NCBI GenBank assembly: GCA_037951105.1
Contig: JBAMJV010007198.1
Location: forward strand, 1 to 64,000
Direction: 5' to 3'
DNA length: 64,000 nt
Source of the DNA: Echinarachnius parma
Taxonomy: Eukaryota > Echinodermata > Echinoidea > Clypeasteroida > Echinarachniidae
Shown here: piece after piece, positions 42,850 through 53,780 of the stretch
Layout: every line of letters starts with the position of its first letter
How positions within the stretch are numbered: position 1 is the stretch's first letter
Notes under the pieces: generated by a model
The model's database searches: none
Seen by the model: the letters and a program-made list of their open reading frames with translations, nothing else
Told to the model about the DNA's origin: nothing
Program-made: the position numbers and the translations under genes

Positions 42850-43500
42850 TTGTTTCATGACTTCAAGGACCATCGAAGTATAACGTGGGCGTGTTTTAAA
42901 ATTTATGGGTGTCTTCAAAATAATTATCTTGAGAAAAGTTATCTAGTTCCACATGAGTGTTCTTGTCTGTATGTATGTCTTTCTTTCTTTCTGTATTTTT
43001 GTTGTAGTCTTCTTTGTCCAGGTGAGCCTCTTCAGTGCTCTTGTTGCTCTGTTCTCACAGAGGGACCTGCATCTAATATTAATATGTACAACTCGATTAT
43101 TTGATACACTTCCGCACTATATTGTGGACTTTCTCCACTTTCCGTTTGCCCATCCAAAAGATCATGTATAACAATTGGTAGATATCAAACAATGGTTATA
43201 CATGGTAAATCTGCATGTGTGTCGTAAACTCGAATTTGTATTTAAAAGTTTAATTTCTGAATATTATTTTGTTTCCATCATCAAAATTAAATTTGTATGC
43301 AATCGGAATGGTTTCGAGGCAATTTCTGTTCGAAAAAGATAATTATAGAAGGACTTCCTATTTGTTTCGCATGAGTAATTTGGGGCATGTAATAAATTAG
43401 TAAATAAGTCAAACGTGGCAAATTAAATTTCAAAAACATAGTTATACGATCTTACACCCCACTTCCTCAAGTTCAGCTTTATATTTATTTAACGGTTTAA
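42850..43500. repeat. Segmental duplication spacer, unit 1
   Basis: Homologous to 50540-51220: CTTCAAGGACCATCGAAGTA, CGTGGGCGTGTT, GCTCTGTTCTCACAGAGGGA, ACACTTCCGCACTATATTGT, GGACTTTCTCCACTTT and TTTCGAGGCAATTTCTGTTC. No conserved reading frame, so this is non-coding sequence duplicated along with the receptor. Confidence 0.8.
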
Positions 43501-43522
43501 ATAACTATTAGTTTGCTTGTTA

Positions 43523-43749
43523 TGGCCAGGTCACATGTCAACGTATAGCGGAAACGTCTGCCCAACGAATAGACAATTGCGAAATTGAATTCTCCGGTGA
43601 TGAAAGTTGTCTCCATTGCTTCATGTACAAAACATAGAACAACGTACATCACCGGACAAGGAACGGACAAGAAACGTATAGAACGGATGGAACATTTAGC
43701 TCTCCGTTTGACATACGTTTGCGCAATCCGTTAATATGTGACCGGGCTA
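43523..43749 (-). mobile_element. Palindromic MITE family L, copy 2, with empty site
   Basis: TGGCCAGGTCACATGTCAAC ... ATATGTGACCGGGCTA, the reverse of copy 1 at 10402-10655. Flanked by TTA at 43520-43522 and 43750-43752. The paralogous point in unit 2 (about 51227) reads TTTGCTTTTTAGCATCGTGA with a single TTA and no element. That empty site fixes the boundaries and a 3-bp TTA duplication, as for PIF/Harbinger-type elements. Confidence 0.92.
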
Positions 43750-43752
43750 TTA

Positions 43753-44720
43753 GCATCATGAGTTGCTGGTGAAAGCAATGGCCTCTTCGAATATGAATGT
43801 CATCTGGGTCATTATCTTATGATATCGCTTCGCTGTTGTCTATGCTCTGATTAAATAAGATGAGGATCGTTAAATCATGATGCTCCTAGAAGGTTCAAGG
43901 TCGAATTCACGGTATTTCTTGAAAGCGGAATGAGTGCTCGCTTTGTTAGGCGTGCAATCATCCATCAATGATTGGAATAGTTATATAAGAAGGTAGTTTT
44001 GGAGCACGATGAAGCATCGAAGCATAAGCGTTGCTAAGAAGTCTATTCAAATATGTTTGAATAGATTTTACCGAGGACATGTTAATTGTCTCTAATGTGT
44101 TTGGTCGTGACAGAGGCATTTTTTGATATTTGGTTTGTCGCGGTTCAGTACCATCCCTCAGGTACGTGTTCGTGCTAGAAAATAGAGTCTTGCTCCAGTG
44201 GTGAACATCAGTATCAAAGATTTTGTTAGAAAACTTAGAATAGTTACTTTGAAAAATACCAGATTCATCCCAATGATGCTGTGTTTATCTTCAATTTGGG
44301 TCGATGAATGTATCGTGCTATTTATTGTGGCCATTGTGACTCATCTTGCGTTGGCAGAGAAGCAGAAATCCACATTTAACAGTCGTATCAGCTATATGTA
44401 GTTTCAAAACCAAAAAAGCTCCTAAAAACATTAAACATGCTTCCAGACGGGGAGTCAGAGAAAATGTGTTAAATGATTGACGTTTCTGCTCTTAATACTT
44501 TCTTTGTTTGTTTTTGTTTTCTAAAAACTTCAGGTAAAAGAACAAGACTGTTAAGAGCAGCAGATGTTCGCATTATGTGTGGTATTAGTTATTTAGCTCA
44601 AGAATCGAAGAAGCTGATATAAAACTTGAGCATGCGTGTAGATGAGGAATCAGAAGGAGAAACGTGTTCAGACACACAGAAAGGAGTTTAGAACAATGTA
44701 ATGTTAAATGTGTCCTAGTC
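43753..44720 (-). pseudogene. Broken receptor paralogue 1'
   Basis: Minus-strand homology to the receptor tail, membrane and stalk: TGTCTCTAATGTGTTTGGTC (SRSNTxE region), GTGTTCGTGCTAGAAA (RKR-region codons), a CCTCAGGTAC stretch, then GATATCGCTTCGCTGTTGTC (the GENxEAIS block of the 3' exon). Frames are interrupted throughout and the ectodomain is not preserved. It parallels the better-kept copy at 51230-52200, so the receptor and this partner were duplicated together. Confidence 0.75.
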
Positions 44721-44904
44721 AGAGACTTATGAATTATCCATAGTCCAAGAACCTTTTGTTAAATCATGATGAATGCTTATTTCGTGCCAATATCAAACTC
44801 ATATCAATCTCATTTCACTTAATAGTACCATCGCCATCCCATAATACTGTGTGCAAGTTTTTCTCTAAACTACGATGATTTGTAGATGTTTTGGGGTTGC
44901 AACT

Positions 44905-45471
44905 ATAAAGTGATGCCTGTAAAGTGTCTAACTCCACGAAAAATACTTGGAGCTTCCTCGTTTCTCTTCTGCCGTGTTGTTTAGCTTATGGTAAGAGAAG
45001 AATGAAATAGGGTTAGATTTTTTTCAAATGTCGCTTTGGTATGAAGATAATTATCATTGAAAACCATTATTTCAAAAGCATTGATCAACGGATTTGATAA
45101 AAAGTACAATAGTCGTAGCTAAAAAGCGTCCGGATGAAGCCCCGATGAAGCACGCGTGGGAACATTCCGGAGATTGAACTTTGAACCCAGCGAGCGCAAA
45201 TTCCATGAATTCTGTACTACGTCTGTAAACATACACGGGTGCGAATATCTCAAACGGTTGATTATTACTGTGACAAATGTATGGCAGACCATCAGTATTC
45301 GGTGATAAAATATGAACTCAATATTCGTTTTTTTTCACTAGGTAAACAGTGTTCGTTTTATTTCAAACTTTCACAAATCTTTCAATTGTATGTTACAATG
45401 ATATTGATATAGGATTGAAGTCTCGAATGTCATTTTGTGCAATATCTGACATTTTACAGGTATCACTTTAA
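44905..45471 (-). mobile_element. TTAA MITE family D, copy 3, reversed
   Basis: TATAAAGTGATGCCTGTAAA ... TTTTACAGGTATCACTTTAA. Contains CGTGTTGTTTAGCTTATGGT and TCAATGATAATTATC-type blocks in reverse. Inserted within spacer homologous to unit 3 (the AAGAAGATTT that follows is also at about 57090). Confidence 0.85.
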
Positions 45472-45536
45472 GAAGATTTCTAGTACAACACAAGTTCCCA
45501 CTTATGAAACATCGTATTACAATTTATGTTTGTCTT

Positions 45537-45720
45537 GATTTATTTATTTATTTATTTATTCAGTCTTCTTTAAAAACACAGGGTAGCCCCATTCAGTGCC
45601 ACAAAGGCCTGCTTTACAAGAGGGCCCTGTATCAGATAGAAATTACAACGTTTACATTGAAAAAACACAGCATAAAGATATACATACATACAAAACATAA
45701 ATACATAAATATAATAAAAA
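45537..45720 (-). repeat. Family T repeat with (TTTA)n
   Basis: TTTATTTATTTATTTATTCA, AAACACAGGGTAGCCCCATT, GAGGGCCCTGTATCAGATAG and an A-rich tail. Same type as 31705-32000. Confidence 0.55.
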
Positions 45721-45839
45721 AATCATTTTAAAAACTTGGCAATTAAAACAAAGTTACATCGGGGGTATGACAGAATAAAAATTTCAACTTAAGTGTATAA
45801 AAATCAAATTGCGATAGTTATTGCGATATCATATAATGG

Positions 45840-46260
45840 ACTGGTGTTGCCGAAGGCGTTTTTTAAATATGATGGTCATTGAGGAGAAGTAGTCATTTAT
45901 CTGCATGATACTAAATTATTTCTTTAGACTAGGGGGCGGCGCAACCACTTGGTATCAATCATACTGTACTTATTCCAGGGATTAGGTTTTGTTATCAAAT
46001 GTGGTAAATTAGGACATATTCGTAGCATATAGACGAAACCTTAAGTAAAGTTGATTCTTGAATGTCCATTTATACTTTCCGAATTTCCTTCATCTTGAAT
46101 TAATAGGAGTAGTTCAAATTATTTTGTTGTTGTTGTATTTACCCGTGCAACGTTAGCGTATGCATGCCCAAGGTGAACACATTGCTGATAAGTACTGTTC
46201 ACATATGAGATGAATGAACAGCTTTGTTTTTCAAAGAGATTTATAAAATGTCACATGTGA
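45840..46260. repeat. Segmental duplication spacer, unit 1 (distal)
   Basis: Homologous to 53390-53780 and 57165-57490: a TGGTC(A/T)T block, GATCTGCATG-type sequence, TTTAGACTAGGGG, CAGGGATTAGG, TTTCCTTCATCTTGAATTAA. Non-coding. Confidence 0.7.
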
Positions 46261-47204
46261 GGTCAAACACAAGCACCAATCACGAAAGGCAGACATACAA
46301 TGAACGAAATATGGTTAATAATACAGTTTTTTAATGCAAATGCAACCATTAAGCACGGTATCAACATTACTTGAGCTATAGTTTGCATAACAATGTACCT
46401 GTTATCAACTAGAACAACGTTATATAGTTATTGTCGTTTATTCGACATTAAATATTTACAAAAAAAAGTGTAGGACAAGCATATTTACAATATAGCATAA
46501 CAAGATAGTAGAAGTCAAAAACTGGTACCATATTATTTGTACGTGATATATGATTATGTAGACATGTGTTTAATGTTATAGATGACTGTAGCAGTATTGT
46601 CTCCCTATTTCATTCTTCAATTAGATCAGCAGAGCAATATCTAAACGAAGGAGCTATTGTTAACGATTATGTATATTAATTTTCTGTTAGGTAAACACGG
46701 AAGTTCAACAGTAAATGGTATAATCGAAAATAATTGGCATCAGACAGCTAGTACGGTAATGGTGGTATTATTCCTCATTCGTGTGCGGCTATTGTAGCCT
46801 AGCTACTCAGATCCAAATAAAATGAGAGCTTCAACGTCACTCTCCTTATTACCTAGAGCATGTAGATTACAACATCCCGTCCATCTTCTAAATACCTCTG
46901 TTATCCTCGATTCATTTATAGAGCATGAGCTGACGGATCAACAGATTACTCTAAATAAACAAGTATGCTCTAAAAATCCGGTGGCGCTCTCCTACTTGTC
47001 TGCAAGGTAAACATTCCTTGTTCAAGAAAATGGTTAGTCGCCCGTGGAATCAGAGCAAACTGTTCAATTCCAGTCATGGCTGGTGTCGTAATACTTATTC
47101 TGCCTAGCACGCGTGAGTATTACACCCTCGATATTTACCTATGCCAACGTCCAAACATAACTTTGAAACTTTGTTCGTTATTGTATTGCTTTAGGAAGGT
47201 AAAT
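46261..47204. other. Intergenic DNA, nothing recognised
   Basis: No gene, RNA or repeat that I can support. A short frame at 46822-47010 has no features. Confidence 0.4.
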
Positions 47205-48120
47205 GGTAAGATTGGTGTGGCAAGATTGGTAGAGCGCGCGTTTTCCGATCTCGAGATCCCGAGTTTTAACCTAGCCCACTCTGTTTGTCCTTAAGCAAGA
47301 CAATTAATCCACATTGCTGCTGTCTACCCAGGAGTTTAAATTGGTACTTGGTCCGGTGTTAATTAGCCTTCAGCGCCCGGTGGGCAACTGTGCTAGTATG
47401 CTCCCAAGGGAGTTGAGACGGTGCGCAAAATAAATATGCGGGTTTGACCTTTACCTGATGACCAAGGGTAATATTTATGCGCTTAGAAACATTGTATTAA
47501 AGGGAAAGTTGAGTTTTGGTAGAGAGGGCGCTAGACTACTTAATTGGTTTGTGAGGTAATGAAAAACTGAGTGTAAAATTTGAAAGAGCATAATATTTAA
47601 ACAATAAAATCATCTTTGTTTGATCAAAATCGGTTCAGAAACGGCTGAAATATCCATAAATATAACAATTTGTAATAAACCCGGGGCCCCGGGTTTATTA
47701 GAGAATTTTGAACCAGCCGTTAAAAATTCAAAAAAATGCTTCCTCTTTTCAAAAAAGTTACAAAATAGGTATTTAAATAGTTGTTGGTTATTTCTCTATC
47801 TAATCACTATTTCAACAAAGCATCACATGCACAATATTTTATTCAAAATGGTTGAAACCGATGAGTGTTTAGAGAGCGCCCTCTTACGTTTTAACGGCTC
47901 TTTTTGAATGATAACATGATCTTTACTACGTCATTTGTAATTTTGTGTTCCTTTCTAGTTATAACTATTAGTTTGTAATGTAATGATGCAGGTTTTGGTT
48001 ACTAAAATTCAGTTTCAACAAAACTGTACTCTCCTTACCAGAACTCAACTATCCCTTTAAGCGCTATATGAATGTAATATTTTATTATCATTATCATTAA
48101 TTGTATTAGTACTATTATTA
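47205..48120 (+). mobile_element. tRNA-derived SINE split by a family A MITE
   Basis: Head: GTGTGGCAAGATTGGTAGAG and CGATCTCGAGATCCCGAGTT, a tRNA-like A/B box pair. Body: TAAGCAAGACAATTAATCCA, CTACCCAGGAGTTTAAATTG and GCGCCCGGTGGGCAACTGTG. It stops at 47496, resumes at 48061 with GCGCTATATGAATGTAATAT and ends in an ATT-rich tail (48078-48120). The interruption is a whole family A element on a TTAA. Target duplication not found. Confidence 0.8.
47497..48060 (+). mobile_element. TTAA MITE family A nested in a SINE
   Basis: TTAAAGGGAAAGTTGAGTTT ... CAGAACTCAACTATCCCTTTAA, with TTAA at 47497-47500 and 48057-48060. All family landmarks present, including GGGGCCCCGGGTTTATTAGA in place of the usual ACAATTATT block. 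Confidence 0.9.
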
Positions 48121-48166
48121 TCATGATAATAATGTTCGTTAATGCGTCCGAATTATGCGTTTGTGT

Positions 48167-48646
48167 TCAATACTCCCTACCAAAATCACGGTCCATATGC
48201 TCATCGTCAGACAAGTCGAAGCACTCGTTCATGTATAGATTGCCAGGATATCTTAGCGAGACTCTGTCCGATGACACTCTCCCGCTTGTTCCGTCACTTG
48301 CCTGGAATGCACCGCTCGCGCTCCTCTGACCTAGATAAGCACGAGTTTCGAGCATGGCTGACGAAGACAAGGTTGGTAGCCCGAGGTCAGAACGGACGTC
48401 ATAATCACGTTCTGGAGCGGAGATATCGCCCGGATAGCAGCGGAGGGGAATAAACTCATAACCTGCTGACATTGCTTCGCTATTCTCTCCAGACTCCGAT
48501 GCAATAAGGCGCGAGTCAGTGGCATGGTAACTCTTAACATCAGGAACGCGGATGTCTGTAAGACCTTGTGAACTTCCGGTCGCGTCGTGTCCATCTGCAA
48601 TGAAAGATGTGGCTTGGTTCCAACTCGATGTCGTAGGACATTGGTG
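48167..48646 (-). CDS. Probable 3' exon of receptor 2 (C-terminal tail)
   Basis: About 159 codons to the stop, 185 bp downstream of the main frame of receptor 2. A good acceptor (GGATTTCAG) directly precedes CACCAATGTCC, and the homologous point in receptor 1 aligns without gaps. Contains ESGENSEAMSAG, APERDYDVRSDLG and the terminus YMNECFDLSDDEHMDRDFGREY. The ITIM tyrosine of receptor 1 (SDYELL) is replaced here (SDDEHM), so this copy has lost that motif or swapped it for the terminal Tyr. Coding status rests on conservation of frame with 40451-40900. Confidence 0.62.
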   Translation of the reverse strand, partial: HQCPTTSSWNQATSFIADGHDATGSSQGLTDIRVPDVKSYHATDSRLIASESGENSEAMSAGYEFIPLRCYPGDISAPERDYDVRSDLGLPTLSSSAMLETRAYLGQRSASGAFQASDGTSGRVSSDRVSLRYPGNLYMNECFDLSDDEHMDRDFGREY

Positions 48647-48831
48647 CTGAAATCCGGTCACGGGTGAAGTCTTAACGTCATAGTGTAAAAGTACATTTTA
48701 CAATTTCGGCATCTAAACTATTTATCGGTATCATGGCTGTATGATCAATGTGGGAATAACATTCGGCAACTAACATTGTAATGATATTGTGCCATGAAAG
48801 CACGTTTCTTAGACTAAGTCTTAATAGTTGA

Positions 48832-50202
48832 TCAACTATTAGCATATTCACAATGGTAAATGTTTTTTTTTCCCAGGGTTAGTCCAAGATCATCATAGTC
48901 AGCATCGACAACATTTTTGGAAAAATAAGGAAACAAGTTATACGAAGTCTGATGAGCACTGGCCTCAAGATCAGTGACTTGATCGCACTCGTAGTCGTTA
49001 ACCGTACAGTACGTGATCTCATTCTGTAAAACCCCACCGTCAGCACTAAGTGTTGCAAAATTAATTGTCTCTGAAGTCACATCGCCTTTTTCTCGGCTAA
49101 TCAAGCAGCGATTTTCACATGTAGTTGTTGTACCCGAGTTTGCCCCGATCTCTTCATATGGCATACAATTACCCACCGCCAGTTTTTCTTTGTTAGGGTA
49201 ACCGGTGAAGATCCGTGGAGGCAGATCTGGTGCCTGATGATGAATCAAACAAGAAACGAGTGTATCAGGACCATTCATACCTCTGGAAGGGTTATCAGTA
49301 CTAGGAAGGGTATTCATACCTGCGAGAGCTGTTTGTGAGGGATGCAGTGTCATGGATACCATATTTATCACTTCTGCTTTGTTTGAACCCGCAGATGTAC
49401 CTGAAATATTGGGTCGGCTACGTTTTGGTATTTCTCCTCGAATGTGTCTTCGCAGTAGATGATAAATTGCCGTTCCGATGCTGCATATGAGTGCCACACA
49501 TAATGTCCAGATTCTGACCATGACAACCAGGTTAATGACCATCATTTTACTGCTGTTGTGTTTCCCTTCACTGTCGGTCGATGGATAAATCGTGCAAGTT
49601 TCTTGTGAGCATTGGGACTTTCCGTCCGAAGACACAACATCAGTGTATCGCATTCCGTCTGTTTTCACTTCTGTAGATCCATAATCCAAATAGATGCTTG
49701 AAACTTTGACCACGGGTTCAGATGAGGAATCAAGATAATTGTGTTCACTAGTCCACGTTTCTAACGTTGTCGGACTTTGTGTAAAAAGCTTAGATAGGTT
49801 AAACACAAATCTGTCATCAGAAGAATTTACGGAAAAATAGTATTCACCGTATTCAGTGTCAGGCAGATAATCTTTTATTTTGAGGGAAAAACCGTTGTGT
49901 CCACAAGCTTTGATATCAAAATCATCACTAAGATCTTTCTCAGGCTGACACCACCAGTAACAGACTGTTATTACACAATAGGTGGGATCACAATGTCCAA
50001 TCGATTCGTCGTCAGATCGATACAACTTGATCTGTTCATATGGTTTCAAAAACCGATCAGCGGTACAATTAACACTTATAATTGTCCCATTTGTGTCTTG
50101 TTCATATCGGCTATCACACTGAAAAGACAACGATAGACATGGCTGAATAACAAGGAACAATGCCACTATGCCAAGTACAATACTGATCAGGCATTCCATC
50201 AT
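48832..50202 (-). CDS. Putative ITIM-bearing type I membrane receptor 2
   Basis: 456 codons starting MMECLISIVLG, signal peptide to about residue 26. Ectodomain Cys pattern as in receptor 1 plus one extra Cys (KACGHNG); NGT, NSS and NLS are potential N-glycosylation sites. QCSQETC stalk motif kept. Transmembrane helix about NLVVMVRIWTLCVALICSIG, with a longer insertion before it than in receptor 1. Tail: APDLPPR (class II SH3 ligand), EITYCTV (fits the ITIM consensus I-x-Y-x-x-V) and ADYDDL near the end. The tail differs from receptor 1 more than the ectodomain does, and several middle segments are new. Neighbours: 3' exon at 48167-48646 and broken paralogue 2' upstream at 51230. Function inferred, not known. 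Confidence 0.75.
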   Translation of the reverse strand: MMECLISIVLGIVALFLVIQPCLSLSFQCDSRYEQDTNGTIISVNCTADRFLKPYEQIKLYRSDDESIGHCDPTYCVITVCYWWCQPEKDLSDDFDIKACGHNGFSLKIKDYLPDTEYGEYYFSVNSSDDRFVFNLSKLFTQSPTTLETWTSEHNYLDSSSEPVVKVSSIYLDYGSTEVKTDGMRYTDVVSSDGKSQCSQETCTIYPSTDSEGKHNSSKMMVINLVVMVRIWTLCVALICSIGTAIYHLLRRHIRGEIPKRSRPNISGTSAGSNKAEVINMVSMTLHPSQTALAGMNTLPSTDNPSRGMNGPDTLVSCLIHHQAPDLPPRIFTGYPNKEKLAVGNCMPYEEIGANSGTTTTCENRCLISREKGDVTSETINFATLSADGGVLQNEITYCTVNDYECDQVTDLEASAHQTSYNLFPYFSKNVVDADYDDLGLTLGKKNIYHCEYANS

Positions 50203-50490
50203 TCTTGGTTTGTTTTTCTAGTGTATCTTTATGAAGTACAAAACAATTCCGAGCGCGAGACAACATGTACAGGATCGAGAAATGGGCCGGCTAACGCTCG
50301 CTGATCATTGTTGAGACTACCATAAGAAATGCAAGTTAGTCCGAATGCTTTGACTTATTTTGTCAAATCTCAGCATTAATGGTTAGTGCACGAGTGTACT
50401 TAGGGTGATGATTTATTAATCTCTGCATCGAAAGTTCGATCGTTATTAATGGACCTGAAGATGTGAAAAGAGTGTAATGAGAAGCATGGG
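50203..50490 (-). promoter_or_regulatory. Conserved upstream region of receptor 2
   Basis: Counterpart of 42513-42800; the two share runs of 20 or more identical bases (for example around TGAGACTACCATAAGAAATG and CAGCATTAATGGTTAGTGCA). Likely holds the leader and core promoter. Confidence 0.55.
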
Positions 50491-50539
50491 ACTTTTTGAT
50501 TTTCATATTTGGTTTCCTCTTCAATATTTTGGTACTGTA

Positions 50540-51225
50540 ATTTAAAGTGCTTGTTTCATAACTTCAAGGACCATCAAAGTATAACGTGGGCGTGTTCTTA
50601 ATATCTTGATGATTTATGGGACGGTGTCTTCGAAGGTATTATTTTTGAGAAAATGCATTCTAGTCCCACGTGAGTGTTCTTTTCTATATTATGCCTTTCT
50701 GTTTTCTGTATTCTTCTTCTTTATCCAGGTAAGCATTTTAATGCTCGTTTTGCTCTGTTCTCCCAGAAGGACCTGCGTCTAAAAATAGTATGTACAACTC
50801 AGCTATTGGATACACTTCCGCACTATATATTGTGGACTTTCTCCACTTTTGTTCCGTTTGCCGAAGAGTTTGCCTATACAAAAGATTTACGCATATTAGA
50901 TACCAAACAATTGTATATCAGCATGTGTGTCGTTAACTCGTATTTTTATTAAAACGTTTATTTTCTGAATATTTTCTGTTTCCATCATCAAAATTAATTT
51001 TGTATGCAATCGGAATGATTTCGAGGCAATTTCTGTCCGATAAAGATGATTATACAAAGACTTCCTATTTGTTTCGCTGGAGGAATTTGGGACATGTAAT
51101 AAATTAGTAAAATTAGTCAAAAGTGGCAAATTGAACTTCAAAAACATAGTTATATGATCTTTCACCCCACCCCCTCAAGCTCAGCTTTAAGTTTATTAAA
51201 CGGTTTGAGTAACTATTAATTTGCT
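50540..51225. repeat. Segmental duplication spacer, unit 2
   Basis: Homologous to 42850-43500, in the same order and orientation. The short frames differ between units, so it is non-coding. Confidence 0.8.
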
Positions 51226-51229
51226 TTTT

Positions 51230-52200
51230 AGCATCGTGAGTCGCTGTTGAAAGCATTGAAGGCTGCCGGAGGTCAGTGTGACTGATGTAATGGCCTCTTC
51301 GAATATGAATGTCATCTGGGTCATTATCTTCTGATATCGCTTCGCTGTTCCCTATACTCTGATTAGATAAGATGAGGATCGTTAAATCATGATCCTCCTG
51401 GAAGGTTCATGGTTAAATAATGGTATTTCTTGAAAGCGGACGGATTACTCGCTTTGTAAGGCGTGCAATCATCCATCGGATTGGAGTAGTTATATATGGA
51501 GGTAGCTTTGGTGTATGATGATGTATCGAAGCATAACCGTTGCCAAGAAGTGTATTCATATATGTTCGGAATAGATGTTACCGAGGACATGTTAATTGTC
51601 TCGAATGTGTTTGATCGTGACAAAGGCATTTTCGAATATTTAGTTTGTCGCGGTTCACCTCGGGTACGTTTTCGTGCTAGAAAATCGAGTCCTGCTCAAG
51701 TGGTGAACATGAGTATCAAAGATATTGTTAGAAAAAAATAGAATGGTTACTTTGAAAATTACCAGATTCATTCCAATGATGCTGTGTTTATCTTCTATAT
51801 CAATAAATGTATCTTGCTATTTCTTGTGGCCATTTGGGACTGCTCTTGCGGTGGCACAGAAGCAGAAGCTCACTCTTTGTCTCGTATCAGTTATGTAGTT
51901 CAAGAACCAAAGAAACTCCTAGAAACATTGACCATGGGTGCAGATGGGGAGTCGGGGAAACGTGTTCAATGGTTTACTTTTATGTTATTTGATATACTAT
52001 TTTTTTTTTCTTTTTCTAAAGGCGTACGTAACAAAGCAGGCATTTACCAGAAGCAGTTGCTTGCATCCCGTGTTGTATCAGTTATGTAGTTACAGAATCA
52101 AAGAAGCTGATATAAACCTTGATCATGGGTGCTGATAAGGAATCAGAAAAAGCAGAAGGATAAACGTGTTCAGACGCACCGAAAGAAGTGGAAAACAATG
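51230..52200 (-). pseudogene. Broken receptor paralogue 2'
   Basis: One 80-codon frame (51629-51387) reads LSRSNTFETINMSSVTS and later MDDCTPYKASNP, matching LSRSNTMEALNMVSLTS and MDKCTPYKDCG in the tail of receptor 1. Upstream on the minus strand, remnants of the basic post-membrane segment and stalk continue to about 52150 in shifted frames. No signal peptide or ectodomain frame survives. It is the unit 2 counterpart of 43753-44720 and lacks the MITE found there. Confidence 0.8.
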
Positions 52201-52464
52201 TATTGTTAGGTGTGTCTCTTGTTTCTCCTTATTTCATGTACTACCTTCTTGAAATCATGATTCATGCCGATTTCGTGTCTTTTTCCAACACCATCATACA
52301 TTAGGTTGCTATATTTAAGGTTTCTTGTTTTATTGATGTAATAACCACTTTGTATGAAAGTAAACTTCATGTGTAGCCTAAGACTGGTGTTAAAAGGTTT
52401 CCACTTGAATAGTGTATGGTTAATATGCGAAATCCATTATTCATTTCTCATTTCATAAATCATG

Positions 52465-53198
52465 TTAAAGGTATGGTGACAAGAAAACTGCCTCAAAATT
52501 GGGTTTTACTGTATCTAAGGTAGATTTTCATGAAGATTACTAATACAAACATATTTTCCTCGTGGGAAAACCCGGTAAAATAAAAAAAAATCAACTTGTA
52601 AATTCACTTTCGGAACCCCCGTAAAAAAACTGAGTCCCGGGCGAACAAAAAATGACGTCATCTTTGTGACGTCACCTGCAGGCAATCGCAGTTTAGCTCG
52701 GTCATAGACGTACACGCTGAGTGCAATACTCACGTTGACACAGCGATATTATTTCCATTTGTTTCAATATTTGCAAACATTTGTTCAGGTTTATATCATG
52801 GACGATATACACTCAGATGTGTAGCTGCATCCTGCTACAATTCATTTCTTAGCAATTCTTAAGCATTTTCAGTAAAACCTCAATTTACAAGCAAAAACGA
52901 GTTTGTTTTACAAGCAAGTCATAGGCTCTGCATGTAAACAATGCACATTCCTCCGCGTTGCGGTCTGCATGTGATGTCATGAATCGGGTGACACGTGCGC
53001 ACATTCCCGCTCTGCTATAAATGACTTTTTTTAGGAGCATGGAACGCCGATGCGTAATAAAGCAAAAAAGTTGCATGAAATTTACCTTTTTTTCCCAACT
53101 TAAGGATTTCTTTGAAAAAAAGAGTGTGGTATATCAATAAAGGCACATATGTAAAGCTATAAACCTGAATCAAAGCCGGGATTACCCCCCTCCTTTAA
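52465..53198. mobile_element. TTAA element family J, with empty site
   Basis: TTAAAGGTATGGTGACAAGA ... GGGATTACCCCCCTCCTTTAA. TTAA at 52465-52468 and 53195-53198. In unit 3 the same spot reads CATATATTAAGTACCATCGT with a single TTAA; unit 1 has CACTTAATAGTACCATCG. The element is therefore a clean insertion with TTAA duplication, about 730 bp, non-coding. It contains GATGACGTCATCTTTG-type CRE-like sites near 52655. Confidence 0.9.
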
Positions 53199-53780
53199 GT
53201 ACCATCGGCATCCCATAATAAGTCAGAGATTATTATGGGATGACGATGGGAGCAAGTCATGCTCTAAGTCCCGATGAATTATGTCGGTTTTCGGGGAAGC
53301 ATCCTACAATTATCCAAGGATGATTTTATTATAGTAACCGATGAGTATTCAATTATGCCACAGTGTATAACAATTAATGTTTGATTTGATGGTCTTAAGT
53401 AGAATGAATGGTTGATCTGCATGGTGCTGCATTCCTTATTTAGTCCAGGGGCGCAATGCAAGTTCTTAGTATCAACCCTTTAATTACCCCAGGGATAACT
53501 TGTGTATCAACCGTGGTAAATAATGACGTTTTCAAGCCGTATCATTTAGATATAATCTCTAGTAAAGGTAAATCCTGGATGTTCATATATAATTTCCCGA
53601 CTTTCCTTAATCTTGAATTAATGGCAAGACTTGTCAATGTGTGTTAGTATTATGCATCGTAAGTGTCTGAATGACTATGGTTAACATATTATGCTGATAA
53701 TTTTGAACTGCTGTAGCATGATTTGAGTGTAAATTTGTCAAAATGATTTGTAGAATATCACATGTGAGTTCAAACACAAA
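53199..53780. repeat. Segmental duplication spacer, unit 2 (distal)
   Basis: GTACCATCGGCATCCCATAA, then GATCTGCATGGTGCTGCATT, AGTCCAGGGGCGCAATGCAA and CGACTTTCCTTAATCTTGAA match 56350-56430 plus 57165-57490 in unit 3 and 44826 plus 45840 in unit 1. Confidence 0.8.

Noticed and set aside
50674-50952. 92-codon plus-strand frame in the receptor spacer
   Set aside because: The homologous unit 1 sequence (42850-43171) does not keep the frame, so it is not under coding constraint.
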